NCBI GenBank assembly: GCA_017431465.1
Contig: JAFRLA010000012.1
Location: 18,236 to 82,235, forward strand
From: Candidatus Saccharimonadota bacterium
GTDB taxonomy: Bacteria; Patescibacteriota; Saccharimonadia; Saccharimonadales; Saccharimonadaceae
DNA length: 64,000 nucleotides
Direction of reading: 5' to 3'
In this document: in pieces, positions 40,481-49,724 of the stretch
Position numbering within the stretch: position 1 is the first letter of the stretch
Layout: every line of letters starts with the position of its first letter
The notes under the pieces: model-generated
Database searches by the model: none
Told to the model about the DNA's origin: nothing
The model's input: the letters and a program-made list of their open reading frames with translations, nothing else
Translations under genes and position numbers: made by a program

Positions 40481-42511
40481 TTATTCGTAAACGGGCACGT
40501 CTTCCGGGAAAGGATCTACGTCCGAAAACGGATCCCACTCGTCTTCACTGTTCCCCGCTGGGAGCTGGTTGGTAAAATCGTTCGATCCATACGGATTATA
40601 GCCAAGTTCTAGCAAAAAACGCGACGGCTCATTATAATTTCGACTCCCAAAAGAGAATCTCGACTTCGCATAGGTCATAACTAGAAGTTCCTTTGCCCTC
40701 GTCATCCCCACATAGGCCAGCCTCCGCTCCTCTTCCATATCTTTCTCTTCTTCAAACGCTCTAGTCCCTGGGAATAACCCCTCCTCCATTCCTACCAGAA
40801 AAACTACCGGAAATTCCAGCCCCTTCGCCGCGTGTAGAGTCATTAAAGTTACCGAATTTTTGCCAGTCTCCTCATCCGCCGACGACATCAAAGTCGCGTC
40901 CGCCAGAAAATCCGCCATATTTTCATAAATCAGCGCGTTGTTAGCCAAAACCGACAAGTTTTCCAGCCGCTCCTCACCGCTCGGCGTGCCATCATCTAGA
41001 AGCTCCGCAAAATTAAAATACTTGATCATATCCCGAATCACTTCCGTCGGCGCCTTATCAGCATCTCGATTTCTATCTAAGAACCTCACCAGTGAACTGT
41101 ACGATTTTTCGGCTTTTCCAGAGAGCGGCAAGCCCGACAAAATCTTCACAATACTCGCCGCGCCAATTCCAGACAAAACATTTTTACAAACTCTCTCTAG
41201 GCTAATTGTGTCGCGCGGGTTGACTAAAAGTTTTAAAATCGCCAGTGCATCTTTGACTTCCTTACGATCATAAAAGCGTACCCCGCCGACAATTTTATAT
41301 GGAATCTTCATGGCGATAAACGCCTTCTCAAACGTGTATGACTGGGCATTTGTACGATACAAAACCGCAAAATCACTATAACTCCGCCGTCGTGCGCCGC
41401 TCCGCGCTGTCGCAGAGCGTGCCATTTCCCGCATAATCCGCCGCGCCACATAATCTGCCTCGCGTGCCTCATCAGCCATCGCCTCTACCTCTACCGGTTC
41501 CCCGTCGCCACTATCTGTAAACAACGTTTTGTCCGTCCGCGCCTTGTTATGTTCAATGATCTTCTGCGACGCCTTCAAAATATTACCCGTACTCCGATAA
41601 TTCTGTTCCAACTTAATCACTTCTGCCCCTGGAAAATCCTTGGTAAAGTTCAAAATATTCGTAAAATCCGCCCCTCGCCACGAATAAATCGACTGCCAGT
41701 CGTCCCCTACGACACAAATATTCCGATCGGGCCCAACCAACATTTTCACCAACTGGTACTGCACCGCATTCGTGTCTTGATACTCATCAATCAGGATATG
41801 CTGAAACCTCTCCTGCCACTTCTTTCGCACCTCTGCATTTTTGCGAAACACTTGCGCCGTCTTCAAAAGCAAATCATCAAAATCCAACGCGTCGGCCCGA
41901 TCTTTTTCAATCTCATACTCCTGGTAAATCTTCGCAATCTTCTTTTGGTCTGGATAATACGCCTCATCCGCATACTCGCTTGGGCTCGTCCCATTATTCT
42001 TATTTTTCGAGATTATTGCCTGAACCATCTTTGGCTTAACCTTCTTCGGATCAATCTCTAGCCGCTTCATAATTCTTTTGATCAGAGCTATCTGATCGTC
42101 AGTGTCATAAATCACAAAATTTGGGCTCACTCCTGCTGCAGCCGCCTCGATATGTAGAATCCTAACACAAATTCCATGGAAAGTCCCCATGTACGGCATA
42201 AAATCCCGTGGCGCCTCGATTAGTGCACCCGCACCTGCGCCCGCACTCGCACCCAGCGCACCCGCGCCGCCCGGCCCGCCTTCGAGCAGTCGCCAGAGCC
42301 GCCGCCGCATCTCTCCTGCCGCCTTATTCGTAAAGGTAACCGCGAGAATATTGCGCGAGGATACGCCGTGCGCCAGCAGATTCGCAATTCGATGCGTCAA
42401 AGTCTTGGTTTTCCCTGAACCTGCCCCCGCCAAGATTAACAGCGGCCCCGACAAAATCTCCACCGCTTTTTTCTGCGCTGGATTTAACCCCCGAAAAATT
42501 TTATCCTCCAC
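40481..42511 (-). CDS. pcrA: UvrD/PcrA-type DNA helicase
   Basis: SF1A 3'-5' helicase for repair and removal of RecA filaments. Motifs: GLNPAQKKAVE, Walker A LAGAGSGKTKTLTHR, AVTFTNKAAGEMRRRL, GTFHGICVRILH, DALDFDDLL, ILIDEYQDTN, VVGDDWQSIYSWRGAD, LEQNYRST, VTLMTLHAAKGLEFPVVFL and RRLAYVGMTRAKELL. GTG 42511 is favoured as start because AAAGG is placed eight bases upstream; GTG 42520 is possible. An Ala/Gly insert (GGPGGAGALGASAGAGAGAL) around residues 80-100 separates motif Ia from GTFH and is coded by a GC-rich repetitive stretch (42215-42290). Confidence 0.93.
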   Translation of the reverse strand: MEDKIFRGLNPAQKKAVEILSGPLLILAGAGSGKTKTLTHRIANLLAHGVSSRNILAVTFTNKAAGEMRRRLWRLLEGGPGGAGALGASAGAGAGALIEAPRDFMPYMGTFHGICVRILHIEAAAAGVSPNFVIYDTDDQIALIKRIMKRLEIDPKKVKPKMVQAIISKNKNNGTSPSEYADEAYYPDQKKIAKIYQEYEIEKDRADALDFDDLLLKTAQVFRKNAEVRKKWQERFQHILIDEYQDTNAVQYQLVKMLVGPDRNICVVGDDWQSIYSWRGADFTNILNFTKDFPGAEVIKLEQNYRSTGNILKASQKIIEHNKARTDKTLFTDSGDGEPVEVEAMADEAREADYVARRIMREMARSATARSGARRRSYSDFAVLYRTNAQSYTFEKAFIAMKIPYKIVGGVRFYDRKEVKDALAILKLLVNPRDTISLERVCKNVLSGIGAASIVKILSGLPLSGKAEKSYSSLVRFLDRNRDADKAPTEVIRDMIKYFNFAELLDDGTPSGEERLENLSVLANNALIYENMADFLADATLMSSADEETGKNSVTLMTLHAAKGLEFPVVFLVGMEEGLFPGTRAFEEEKDMEEERRLAYVGMTRAKELLVMTYAKSRFSFGSRNYNEPSRFLLELGYNPYGSNDFTNQLPAGNSEDEWDPFSDVDPFPEDVPVYE

Positions 42512-42546
42512 GTTCTCCACCTTTCTATTTTACCACAAAGCTGTGA

Positions 42547-44133
42547 CTAAATCCCTGAAAGCGGCGAAATATCCGCTCCGAGATGCCTGAGCCGAGCAGC
42601 AAAATTCTGGTACCCCCGGTCGATCGAATACGTGTTGCGCAGAATCGACATCCCCGGCGCCGCTAACATCGCAATCAAAACTACTACCGCTGGTCGTAAC
42701 GCCGGCGGAGATACCAACTCTGCCGCCCGCCAATTCGTTGGCCCCTCCACATATACTCGGTGCGCATCCAAAAGCTCCACTTTTGCGTTCAACTTTGCGA
42801 GATCTGCCGTATAAATCGCCCGATTTTCAAATACCCAATCATGAATCAGTGTACGACCTCTAGCCGTCGCCGCAATCACTGCAAAAAACGGCAGGTTATC
42901 GATATTTAGCCCCGGAAATGGCATCGGATGAATCTTGTCCACGGGCGCTACCAAGTCCGACTTTTTAATCGTCAAATCAACCAACCTAGTTCGCTCATTC
43001 GCCGAAAAATACTCTTCTGAAACCTCGATTTTCGCATTCATGCTCTTCAAAACCTCAAGTTCCACTTCTAGAAACTCGATCGGCGCACGGGTAATCTTAA
43101 TCTCCGAGTGCGTCGCAATAGCCGCCGCAATAAACGACATCGCCTCAATCGGATCCTCTGACGGCGAATACTCCACATCGACATCAATTTTCCGACAGCC
43201 CGTAATCGTCAGCGTAGTCGTCCCGATTCCCTCAATCTTTACTCCTAACTTTTCCAGGAAGAAACAGACGTCCTGAACCATGTAATTCGGCGAAGCCCCG
43301 ACAATCGTCGTCCGCCCCGGATAAAGCGCCGCCGCCATCAACGCATTCTCAGTTACCGTGTCTCCCCGTTCAATCAATACAATCCGTTTCTCCGGATACG
43401 GATTTGCATTGGCGCCAGTCCCGGCATTAGTCCCGCGCATGCCAGCTCCCCGCGTCACTTTCGCCAGATAAAAGCCAGGTTCCGTCACTGCGTCAACCGA
43501 CAGCCCAAAACTCGATAACGCCCGAAGGTGCGGGTCAATCGTTCGCACTCCGAGAGAACAGCCCCCTGCATATGGCAATCGAAACTCCGAAAACTTATGA
43601 AGCAGCGGCCCCAGCAACATAATTACCGACCGTGTTCGCCTAGCCGCGCCAATATTCATCTTCGCCAAATTATATTCACGTGGTGGTATAATTTCCAGAT
43701 CTCTCCGACGATTTTTCCAATGACATTTTACTCCAATAGACTCCAAAACCTCGATAATCCGAAACACTTCTTCGATTCGCGCCACCCGTTTTAAGACTGT
43801 CCGCCCCGAGTTTAGAAGCGCGGCACACAAAAGCCCGACCGCCGCATTTTTCGAGGTATTTGTCGTAATTTCGCCCGAAAGTTCTTGACCTCCACGTACG
43901 ACTAAGCCCTGAGAATGCTCAGTATTAACAGAGAGAATCGGGCTCCCAAAATAGTCCGAAAGTTTTTTGATCATCTCCAGCGAAACGTTCTGTTCGCCTT
44001 TCTCAATTCTGTGAATCGCCGACTGCGAAGTCGAGAGTTCCTTTGCGAGCTCCGCCTGAGTCAAACTTTTATCCATTCTAAGATGCTCGACAACCGAGCC
44101 AATCTCTTGCTGATAACTCCGCATTTCTTTCAT
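42547..44133 (-). CDS. murA: UDP-GlcNAc enolpyruvyl transferase MurA fused to an N-terminal XRE helix-turn-helix
   Basis: A 528-aa fusion. Residues about 10-65 are an XRE/Cro-type DNA-binding domain (GSVVEHLRMDKSLTQAELAKELSTSQSAIHRIEKGEQNVSLEMIKKLSDYFG). From residue 75 a MurA follows (LVVRGGQELSGEITTNTSKNAAVGLLCAALL) with the catalytic Cys in YAGGCSLGVRTIDPH, DVEYSPSEDPIEAMSFIAAAIATHS and the final EGPTNWRAAELVSPPALRPAVVVLIAM. MurA commits UDP-GlcNAc to peptidoglycan. The HTH suggests an enzyme that senses precursor and regulates genes, perhaps its own. A low-complexity insert (RGAGMRGTNAGTGANANPYP) interrupts the middle. TATAAT lies six bases before ATG. Confidence 0.9.
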   Translation of the reverse strand: MKEMRSYQQEIGSVVEHLRMDKSLTQAELAKELSTSQSAIHRIEKGEQNVSLEMIKKLSDYFGSPILSVNTEHSQGLVVRGGQELSGEITTNTSKNAAVGLLCAALLNSGRTVLKRVARIEEVFRIIEVLESIGVKCHWKNRRRDLEIIPPREYNLAKMNIGAARRTRSVIMLLGPLLHKFSEFRLPYAGGCSLGVRTIDPHLRALSSFGLSVDAVTEPGFYLAKVTRGAGMRGTNAGTGANANPYPEKRIVLIERGDTVTENALMAAALYPGRTTIVGASPNYMVQDVCFFLEKLGVKIEGIGTTTLTITGCRKIDVDVEYSPSEDPIEAMSFIAAAIATHSEIKITRAPIEFLEVELEVLKSMNAKIEVSEEYFSANERTRLVDLTIKKSDLVAPVDKIHPMPFPGLNIDNLPFFAVIAATARGRTLIHDWVFENRAIYTADLAKLNAKVELLDAHRVYVEGPTNWRAAELVSPPALRPAVVVLIAMLAAPGMSILRNTYSIDRGYQNFAARLRHLGADISPLSGI

Positions 44134-44177
44134 ACAAAAATTATATCACAGGATGAATATTTTGTACACAACAAAAT

Positions 44178-45026
44178 CTAGGCGTCGCCGCCACAAACTA
44201 CATTATTTGCATGGATCCAGCCCTCAAGCGTCCCCCCGTCCAGCTGCTCTCCTTCCGCCTCGATCACTTTCATTCGTCCCCCACGCGAAATAAAGGTATC
44301 GATCGGATCGGTAATCATGTATTCCTGATCACCTGCGCCAAAATCATTCTCATGGACATACTTTACAATTTCCTGCTGCAATTCTGGCGACAATACATAT
44401 TTTCCAACGCTCGCCAAATTCGTCGGAGCCTCCTCTGGCGCTGGCTTCTCTACGATCCCAGAAAGACAGCCCTCGTCATCGCGCGACAGAGCCGCAAACT
44501 TCGAAATCTCCGATTTGTCCATCGTAAGACCTAGAATCGCCGAGCCAAATCCAGATTCAGTAACTCCATTCATCAACAGCTCCGCCGCCGACGGGCCATT
44601 TGGATTCCAGATCAAATCATCGCCCATAAACACAATCACTGGCTCGTCAATATTATATTCCTCAACCACCATCGCAATCGGCACCGCCGTTCCATACTTC
44701 CCCGAAGGATCTTGCACAGTATAATGAATCCGCACATTATCCGGCAAAGTCTTCGCCAGCTCCAACCGGTCCATCTTTCCTCGCTCGGTCAAATATTTGT
44801 TCAACGCAACATTGTCTCGATAATACTCACGTACCTGGCAAGGCTCAGTATTCGAAACTACCATATAAATATCGGTAATCCCCGCCGAGATCAATTCCTG
44901 CACAGAGTAATCTACTAATGGTCGGTTCCCAACCGGCAACATCGACTTCTCAATAATTTTCGTAATTGGCAATCTCCTGGTTCCCCATCCCGCTACCGGA
45001 ATAATCGCTTTAGTGATTTTTGGCAT
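44178..45026 (-). CDS. galU: UTP-glucose-1-phosphate uridylyltransferase
   Basis: Makes UDP-glucose from UTP and glucose-1-phosphate for surface glycans and glycolipids. The nucleotide-binding start is IIPVAGWGTRRLPITKIIEKSMLPVGNRPLVDYSVQEL; later PVIVFMGDDLIWN holds the metal Asp, and GIVEKPAPEEAPTNLASVGKYVLSPEL and GGRMKVIEAEGEQLDGGTLEGWI are typical of GalU. At 282 aa it is complete. ATG has GGAGG upstream and lies within the last codons of the ZIP gene, so both belong to one transcript. Its product could feed the GT4 and GT2 enzymes in this window. Confidence 0.92.
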   Translation of the reverse strand: MPKITKAIIPVAGWGTRRLPITKIIEKSMLPVGNRPLVDYSVQELISAGITDIYMVVSNTEPCQVREYYRDNVALNKYLTERGKMDRLELAKTLPDNVRIHYTVQDPSGKYGTAVPIAMVVEEYNIDEPVIVFMGDDLIWNPNGPSAAELLMNGVTESGFGSAILGLTMDKSEISKFAALSRDDEGCLSGIVEKPAPEEAPTNLASVGKYVLSPELQQEIVKYVHENDFGAGDQEYMITDPIDTFISRGGRMKVIEAEGEQLDGGTLEGWIHANNVVCGGDA

Positions 45027-45717
45027 GCTTGCCTCCTTTTTTACCTAATAACCATTGAATCAACGTAATGACTTCGCCAATGACAATATACAAGAAGAAT
45101 CCGGCAACGAACGACATTAAAGTCGGCAAAGCCGGCAAGACCTTATCGCCAACAAAATACGCCAAAACCGCAAACGGAGTCAGAATCAGCGCCGATAGAA
45201 TCTGCAACTTTACGATCCGCTTTCGCTTCATTCCCGAACGCTGCATAATCGCGAAATCACCGATCTCTTGCGGAATCTCATGCGCCGCTGTCGCCACCGA
45301 AGAGATAATCCCTGTCCCTAGCCCTGCGGCAAACGAAGTTCCGATTACAATCCCGTCCATCGCCGTATGAATACTATCGACAATCAGCATTGCGGTCGCT
45401 TGGCGCTGGTTCTTTAGAACTTTCTCATCATCTCCGTGTCTATGAAAATGCGCAGCCAAAACCGAGATTAATTCGCAAATCCCGATCCCTAGACATACAT
45501 ATAATAATACTAGCCACTCTGGCAGGTCCCCATCCTCAAACACCTCTGGCAAAATATCGCCAAATACCGCATATAGCAACACGGCTACCGCGAAAACCAT
45601 GGAGAATTTCTGAAAACCGCGCGCAATTTTAGAATCTGTCAGCAGCGCAAAACCACCCGCCAGCGAAACGAACGCCGTTAAGATTGTAATTCCAACAATC
45701 AAACCGATTTCTAACAT
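45010..45717 (-). CDS. ZIP-family metal transporter
   Basis: A 235-aa membrane protein with seven to eight segments. The transport-site helices are present: DSIHTAMDGIVIGTSFAAGLGTG (His-x3-Asp) and ATAAHEIPQEIGDFAIM (HExPxExG). The loop after the third segment has HFHRHGDDEK, which can bind metal. ZIP proteins import zinc, iron or manganese. A TAAAAT element six bases before ATG suggests a leaderless message. Regulation by metal is not visible. Confidence 0.9.
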   Translation of the reverse strand: MLEIGLIVGITILTAFVSLAGGFALLTDSKIARGFQKFSMVFAVAVLLYAVFGDILPEVFEDGDLPEWLVLLYVCLGIGICELISVLAAHFHRHGDDEKVLKNQRQATAMLIVDSIHTAMDGIVIGTSFAAGLGTGIISSVATAAHEIPQEIGDFAIMQRSGMKRKRIVKLQILSALILTPFAVLAYFVGDKVLPALPTLMSFVAGFFLYIVIGEVITLIQWLLGKKGGKHAKNH

Positions 45718-45731
45718 ATCTCTATTTTACT

Positions 45732-47327
45732 CTATTCTTTAGCAGAAATCAACGATTGGTTCCAGCTCTCCGGCAGCTCATCAATCCCTAACAAATTCGC
45801 CACCGTCGGCGCAATGTTAGAAAGCCCCGGATAGCCACTGTCCGCAAGTTTCTCAATCACGTTATACTTCTCACGATTTTTTGTATTATCGTAGAATATC
45901 AGCGGCACCAGATTTGTCGTATGCGCAGTCTTCGGATTGCCCTCTGCATCCACTAGCTCTTCGGCATTTCCATGATCCGCCGTAACCAGTAAGATCCCGC
46001 CGAGCGCATCGACCTCGCGCGCAATCCGTGCCAATTGGATGTCAATCGCCTCAAGCGCCGTAATCGTTGGCTCAAGCTCAGCAAAATGCCCAACCATATC
46101 GCCGCCCGCAAAATTCAACCTGACAAAATCGTAATTCTTCATATCGCGAATCACTACGTCCGCCGTCTCTGCTGATTTCATCCACGGCCGCGTATCAAAC
46201 GGCACCGTGTCCGAAGGAATTTCTACCTGCTCTTCGCCCGGGAACTTCTCATAACTATTGCCGTTGAAATAATATGTAATGTGTCCGAACTTTACCGTCT
46301 CTGCAACCGCCAGCTGTTTCAAACCTTTATGACTCAAAACTTCCGACAGCGTATTCGAAATTTTAATCGGTTCAACTAATCTGTGTTCCGGCACGTGCGT
46401 ATCGGAATTATATTCGGTCATCCCGACAAAATACACATCCGGCCTATCCCCGCGATCAAAATACGGAAAATCATTATAGGTAAAGGCTTGCGCAATTTCA
46501 ATCGCTCGATCCGCTCGAAAATCAAAATAGATAAACGCATCTCCATTTTTAACCTTCCCTACTGGTTTGCCGTTTTCGCAAATTACAAACGGCGGGATAT
46601 ACTGGTCTTGGATATTTGGATCGCCAGCCCGAAAAGTACTAATCGCTTCTAACGCCGATGAAAATTGGTAGGGAGCCTCAGCATGCACAATCGCATCCCA
46701 ACCGGCTTTAACTACGCCCCAGTCGTTCTCATACCGATCGGCGACAAAGATCATTCGACCGCCACCCGACGCAAACCGATAATCTGGGTGGTCCGGGTAC
46801 TGGTTAACCAGCGCCTCTATTGCTGAAACATATTGATCTGCCGATTGTGGCGGCGTATCGCGCCCGTCCAAAACCGCATGAATCCTGATCTTCTTCACGC
46901 CTTCAGAATGCGCTTTATCAATCATTTTTTCCAGATGATAAATCGAGCTATGGACGTTGCCATTTGATAAAATTCCTGCAAAATGAAGCGTCGCACCTTT
47001 CTTGGTCGCATGGCTAATAGCCTCTTTCCAAGCCTTCGACTCGTAAATCGCGCCCGTGTCAAAAGCCTCTTGGATCTGCGCAACCCCCTGCTTTACAATC
47101 TGACCGCTGCCGATCGCGTTATGTCCAACTTCCGAGTTTCCCATATCGTCCGGCAAAACTCCGACCGCCGTGCCCGATGCCGAAAGAGCCAACGTCGGAT
47201 AATTATTTACTACCATATTCAAAAATTCCGTATGCGCCTGTTTCACTGCGTTCCCTGCCAGCTCATTCCTAAGACCTACGCCGTCTAGGACGGCTAATAC
47301 GACTGGACCTTCATATTTTAGACTCAT
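45732..47327 (-). CDS. gpmI: 2,3-bisphosphoglycerate-independent phosphoglycerate mutase
   Basis: Glycolytic enzyme interconverting 3- and 2-phosphoglycerate with two Mn ions. VLAVLDGVGLRNE carries the first metal Asp, LPDDMGNSEVGHNAIGSGQIVKQG the phosphorylated Ser, HAVLDGRDTPPQSADQYV the insert domain, and FVRLNFAGGDMVGHFAELE and LVTADHGNAEEL the other metal ligands. 531 aa is full length. With pgi nearby it suggests that sugar catabolism by lower glycolysis is retained. The leader holds AGGAG before ATG; TATAAT-like bases are further upstream. Confidence 0.95.
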   Translation of the reverse strand: MSLKYEGPVVLAVLDGVGLRNELAGNAVKQAHTEFLNMVVNNYPTLALSASGTAVGVLPDDMGNSEVGHNAIGSGQIVKQGVAQIQEAFDTGAIYESKAWKEAISHATKKGATLHFAGILSNGNVHSSIYHLEKMIDKAHSEGVKKIRIHAVLDGRDTPPQSADQYVSAIEALVNQYPDHPDYRFASGGGRMIFVADRYENDWGVVKAGWDAIVHAEAPYQFSSALEAISTFRAGDPNIQDQYIPPFVICENGKPVGKVKNGDAFIYFDFRADRAIEIAQAFTYNDFPYFDRGDRPDVYFVGMTEYNSDTHVPEHRLVEPIKISNTLSEVLSHKGLKQLAVAETVKFGHITYYFNGNSYEKFPGEEQVEIPSDTVPFDTRPWMKSAETADVVIRDMKNYDFVRLNFAGGDMVGHFAELEPTITALEAIDIQLARIAREVDALGGILLVTADHGNAEELVDAEGNPKTAHTTNLVPLIFYDNTKNREKYNVIEKLADSGYPGLSNIAPTVANLLGIDELPESWNQSLISAKE

Positions 47328-47365
47328 TTCCCACTCCTATGCATAATTCTTATGCTTATATTATA

Positions 47366-48154
47366 TCAAACTTTGTTGCTTTTTTCACTATTTTTGTAAG
47401 CCTTCGTGAATTTTCGCGCCAACCATTTTGGCCAAAATCGTTGATAAATCTCATAATCTTCCGCGCTTCGCCGATCGTCGTTGATTGTGTTGCTCGTTTC
47501 CGACTCTTCATGAATCCTATGCCCCATTAGTTTCTCGTTCACGAATACGAACTTCCCTGCTTTTTTCGACAATACTTCCCATGCGTGCCAGTCCACATCA
47601 CAAGTCATGTCATATTCAAATACTGGCAATTTTATTCGCCCAGTATTAAAAGTCACCGCCGGACAACAAATCGCATTCCCGAATTTCAAGACAAATCTTT
47701 TCGCCCACTTATACCCAGAAAGCCCTCGAAACCTCAGCGGGAAAAGTAAAATCCGCTTAATTTTCAGGTTCGTATTTGTAGTGACCTTTTTACCATTCCT
47801 AATCTCGTAATAATCCGAGAAAATAATTTGCGCTTTTCGCCCCGCCTTCTTGTATGCTTCAACTATCCGCGCTGAATATTCCGAATCGTAAACGTCGTCT
47901 TGATGCGCCACGGTTACGAGCGGCGTTTTCCCGCCGCAAGAAATCGCAAAATCAAAATCCCCGCCGATCGTCGTGTGTTTCGTCTCGAAAACCTGTAGCT
48001 TGTATTTCTTCGCCAAATCTTTAATATGTTTGTTCGGCGTCGTCGTTGCAATCGCAACTTCGCTCGGATATTTCTGATTCAAAACCGATTTTATGCAGTC
48101 CTCTAAAAACTCACTTTCCTTATACGCTAAAACTACAAACTTATGCTCGCTCAT
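47366..48154 (-). CDS. GT2-family glycosyltransferase
   Basis: A 262-aa inverting glycosyltransferase (GT-A fold). FVVLAYKESEFLEDCIKSVLNQKYPSEVAIATTTPN opens the nucleotide-sugar domain and PLVTVAHQDDVYDSEY contains the DxD-like metal motif (QDD). No membrane segment is clear. It is the last gene of a four-gene surface-glycan unit (GT2, DUF2304, flippase, GT2) and starts directly after the flippase stop (TAGATG). Likely adds a sugar to the lipid-linked glycan exported by the flippase. Confidence 0.85.
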   Translation of the reverse strand: MSEHKFVVLAYKESEFLEDCIKSVLNQKYPSEVAIATTTPNKHIKDLAKKYKLQVFETKHTTIGGDFDFAISCGGKTPLVTVAHQDDVYDSEYSARIVEAYKKAGRKAQIIFSDYYEIRNGKKVTTNTNLKIKRILLFPLRFRGLSGYKWAKRFVLKFGNAICCPAVTFNTGRIKLPVFEYDMTCDVDWHAWEVLSKKAGKFVFVNEKLMGHRIHEESETSNTINDDRRSAEDYEIYQRFWPKWLARKFTKAYKNSEKSNKV

Positions 48155-49387
48155 CTAAGCTTCCTTCTCTTTTCTCGCATAATAAACATACGCCACCACA
48201 TATAATAATAGCAGCATCATCATCGAAATTGCATAAGCCAGCGCTCCGCCAAAAATGCCGCTTGATTTTACCATCATGTTAGACAGAACCAACGCCACGA
48301 GCGAAGTAGTAATGAAAATAATCGCCTGACTTCCAGTTCGCCGCATCGCAATCAAAGCGTTCGAAAGCACTACTGTTACCGCAAACAATGTCGCTCCAGC
48401 AATAATAATCAAAGTATCCACGAGTTGCGCCGAAGTATCTATCCCGTAAAGCAACTGGAATAGCGGCACAATTAACAGCAAACTCGCCAATATCCCCAAT
48501 CCCCCGCAAACAATAATCGCCGCCGAAACTTTGCCGATCAACCCATTAAGTTTTCCTATTTCTTTATGTTTCAGAAACTTCTTAATTCTCGTCAAGAACG
48601 GGAAAATTACTAAATTGCCCGCGAGAATTAACACAGTCGCCGGCATCGCGATAATCCCATAAATCGTCTGGTTATCCGCACTTAGATTATTATCAATCGC
48701 ATACTTCGGCGCGTTAATCAGATACTGCGTCAGAAGCATGAATAGAAAAGTGAAAAATCCTACCTTGAAAATCCGCAGGCTCGGTTTCCAGTCGATTTTC
48801 TTCAACTTATAGCGACATTTTTTAACCATTCGAAAATCATAAAATGCCATTACGACTACACTCACCGCCGATAAAGCCAGCGACGCTAAAGCAATATTAT
48901 GCGTCAAGAAATCTACCGCAAAAAACGCAATCGCCTGAAATGTGCCTTTCAAAAACAGCGAGATACCGACCTGATAAAGTCGGTCGTTTTTCTGAATAAT
49001 CCCATACAAAACTTCCGAAAAACCATCCAATGCTTTATACAAAACCAGCAAGAACACAATCAAAAATTTATAGCCGTCATATCCGCGCACTAGCCCAAAG
49101 GAAACGCCGAGTATGATCATTAGAAGCACCGAAATTAAACGATTGTAAAAATACGCGTTATCGTTCAGTTTCTCGTCTTTCTCAGTTACCTGGTAAGAAC
49201 GACCTGCATAAGTTCCAAAAACCTGGAAAACACAGGCATTAGAAAATGCGAAAGTGAAGATTCCGGCATCCTCTAGACTATTCAACCGCGCCACAATCAC
49301 CAAAAACACTAGCGATGTCGCCGAGTACAAAAACGACCCAATCGTATTCCAGATAAAATTCTTCTTCAGCCTATTTTCTTTTGTCAT
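48155..49387 (-). CDS. Wzx/MATE-like oligosaccharide flippase
   Basis: A 410-aa membrane protein with about twelve hydrophobic segments. The opening KNFIWNTIGSFLYSATSLVFLVIVARLNSLEDAGIFTFAFS matches the polysaccharide-export (Wzx/RfbX) family, which moves undecaprenyl-linked glycans outward. YGIIQKNDRLYQVGISLFLKGTFQAI follows. The start overlaps the DUF2304 gene by 17 bases. Its place between two GT2 genes supports the role in a surface glycan. Confidence 0.87.
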   Translation of the reverse strand: MTKENRLKKNFIWNTIGSFLYSATSLVFLVIVARLNSLEDAGIFTFAFSNACVFQVFGTYAGRSYQVTEKDEKLNDNAYFYNRLISVLLMIILGVSFGLVRGYDGYKFLIVFLLVLYKALDGFSEVLYGIIQKNDRLYQVGISLFLKGTFQAIAFFAVDFLTHNIALASLALSAVSVVVMAFYDFRMVKKCRYKLKKIDWKPSLRIFKVGFFTFLFMLLTQYLINAPKYAIDNNLSADNQTIYGIIAMPATVLILAGNLVIFPFLTRIKKFLKHKEIGKLNGLIGKVSAAIIVCGGLGILASLLLIVPLFQLLYGIDTSAQLVDTLIIIAGATLFAVTVVLSNALIAMRRTGSQAIIFITTSLVALVLSNMMVKSSGIFGGALAYAISMMMLLLLYVVAYVYYARKEKEA

Positions 49388-49724
49388 CTTTTTCCAATTT
49401 GCTCCTTAAAATCGACACTTCCTGGATCAGCGAATTAATTTGTTTCTTTTGTTTCGTCACAAACAAAGTCAAAACAAACGTAATAATCATGAGCAGCGTA
49501 ATCAAAACTCCAGCAACAAGATTTGAGACTAACTCAAAATGAAAAATCCCAGCTACCCATTCCATCAAACCCGGGAATAGCCCAACGACCAGCAACATCA
49601 ACGCCGCAAAAAACCAAACGATCGAATAGCGAACCGAGATTTTGCCCGTATAAATTGCAATGATGATTGCGATAAACCACAACGCTGAAAAAATTACTAA
49701 TAAAATCGAGAGTCCTAAACTCAT
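49371..49724 (-). CDS. DUF2304-family small membrane protein
   Basis: A 117-aa protein with three hydrophobic segments (LGLSILLVIFSALWFIAIIIAIYTG; YSIVWFFAALMLLVVGLFPG; LVAGVLITLLMIITFVLTLFV) and a short C-terminal coiled coil (KQINSLIQEVSILRSKLEK). The pattern RYSIVWFFAAL..FPG is the mark of DUF2304, regularly found next to DPM1-like GT2 enzymes. ATG 49724 is chosen since AAGGAGG lies six bases before it, and its ATGA overlaps the stop of the GT2 gene. It probably helps anchor that enzyme. Confidence 0.85.
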   Translation of the reverse strand: MSLGLSILLVIFSALWFIAIIIAIYTGKISVRYSIVWFFAALMLLVVGLFPGLMEWVAGIFHFELVSNLVAGVLITLLMIITFVLTLFVTKQKKQINSLIQEVSILRSKLEKDDKRK

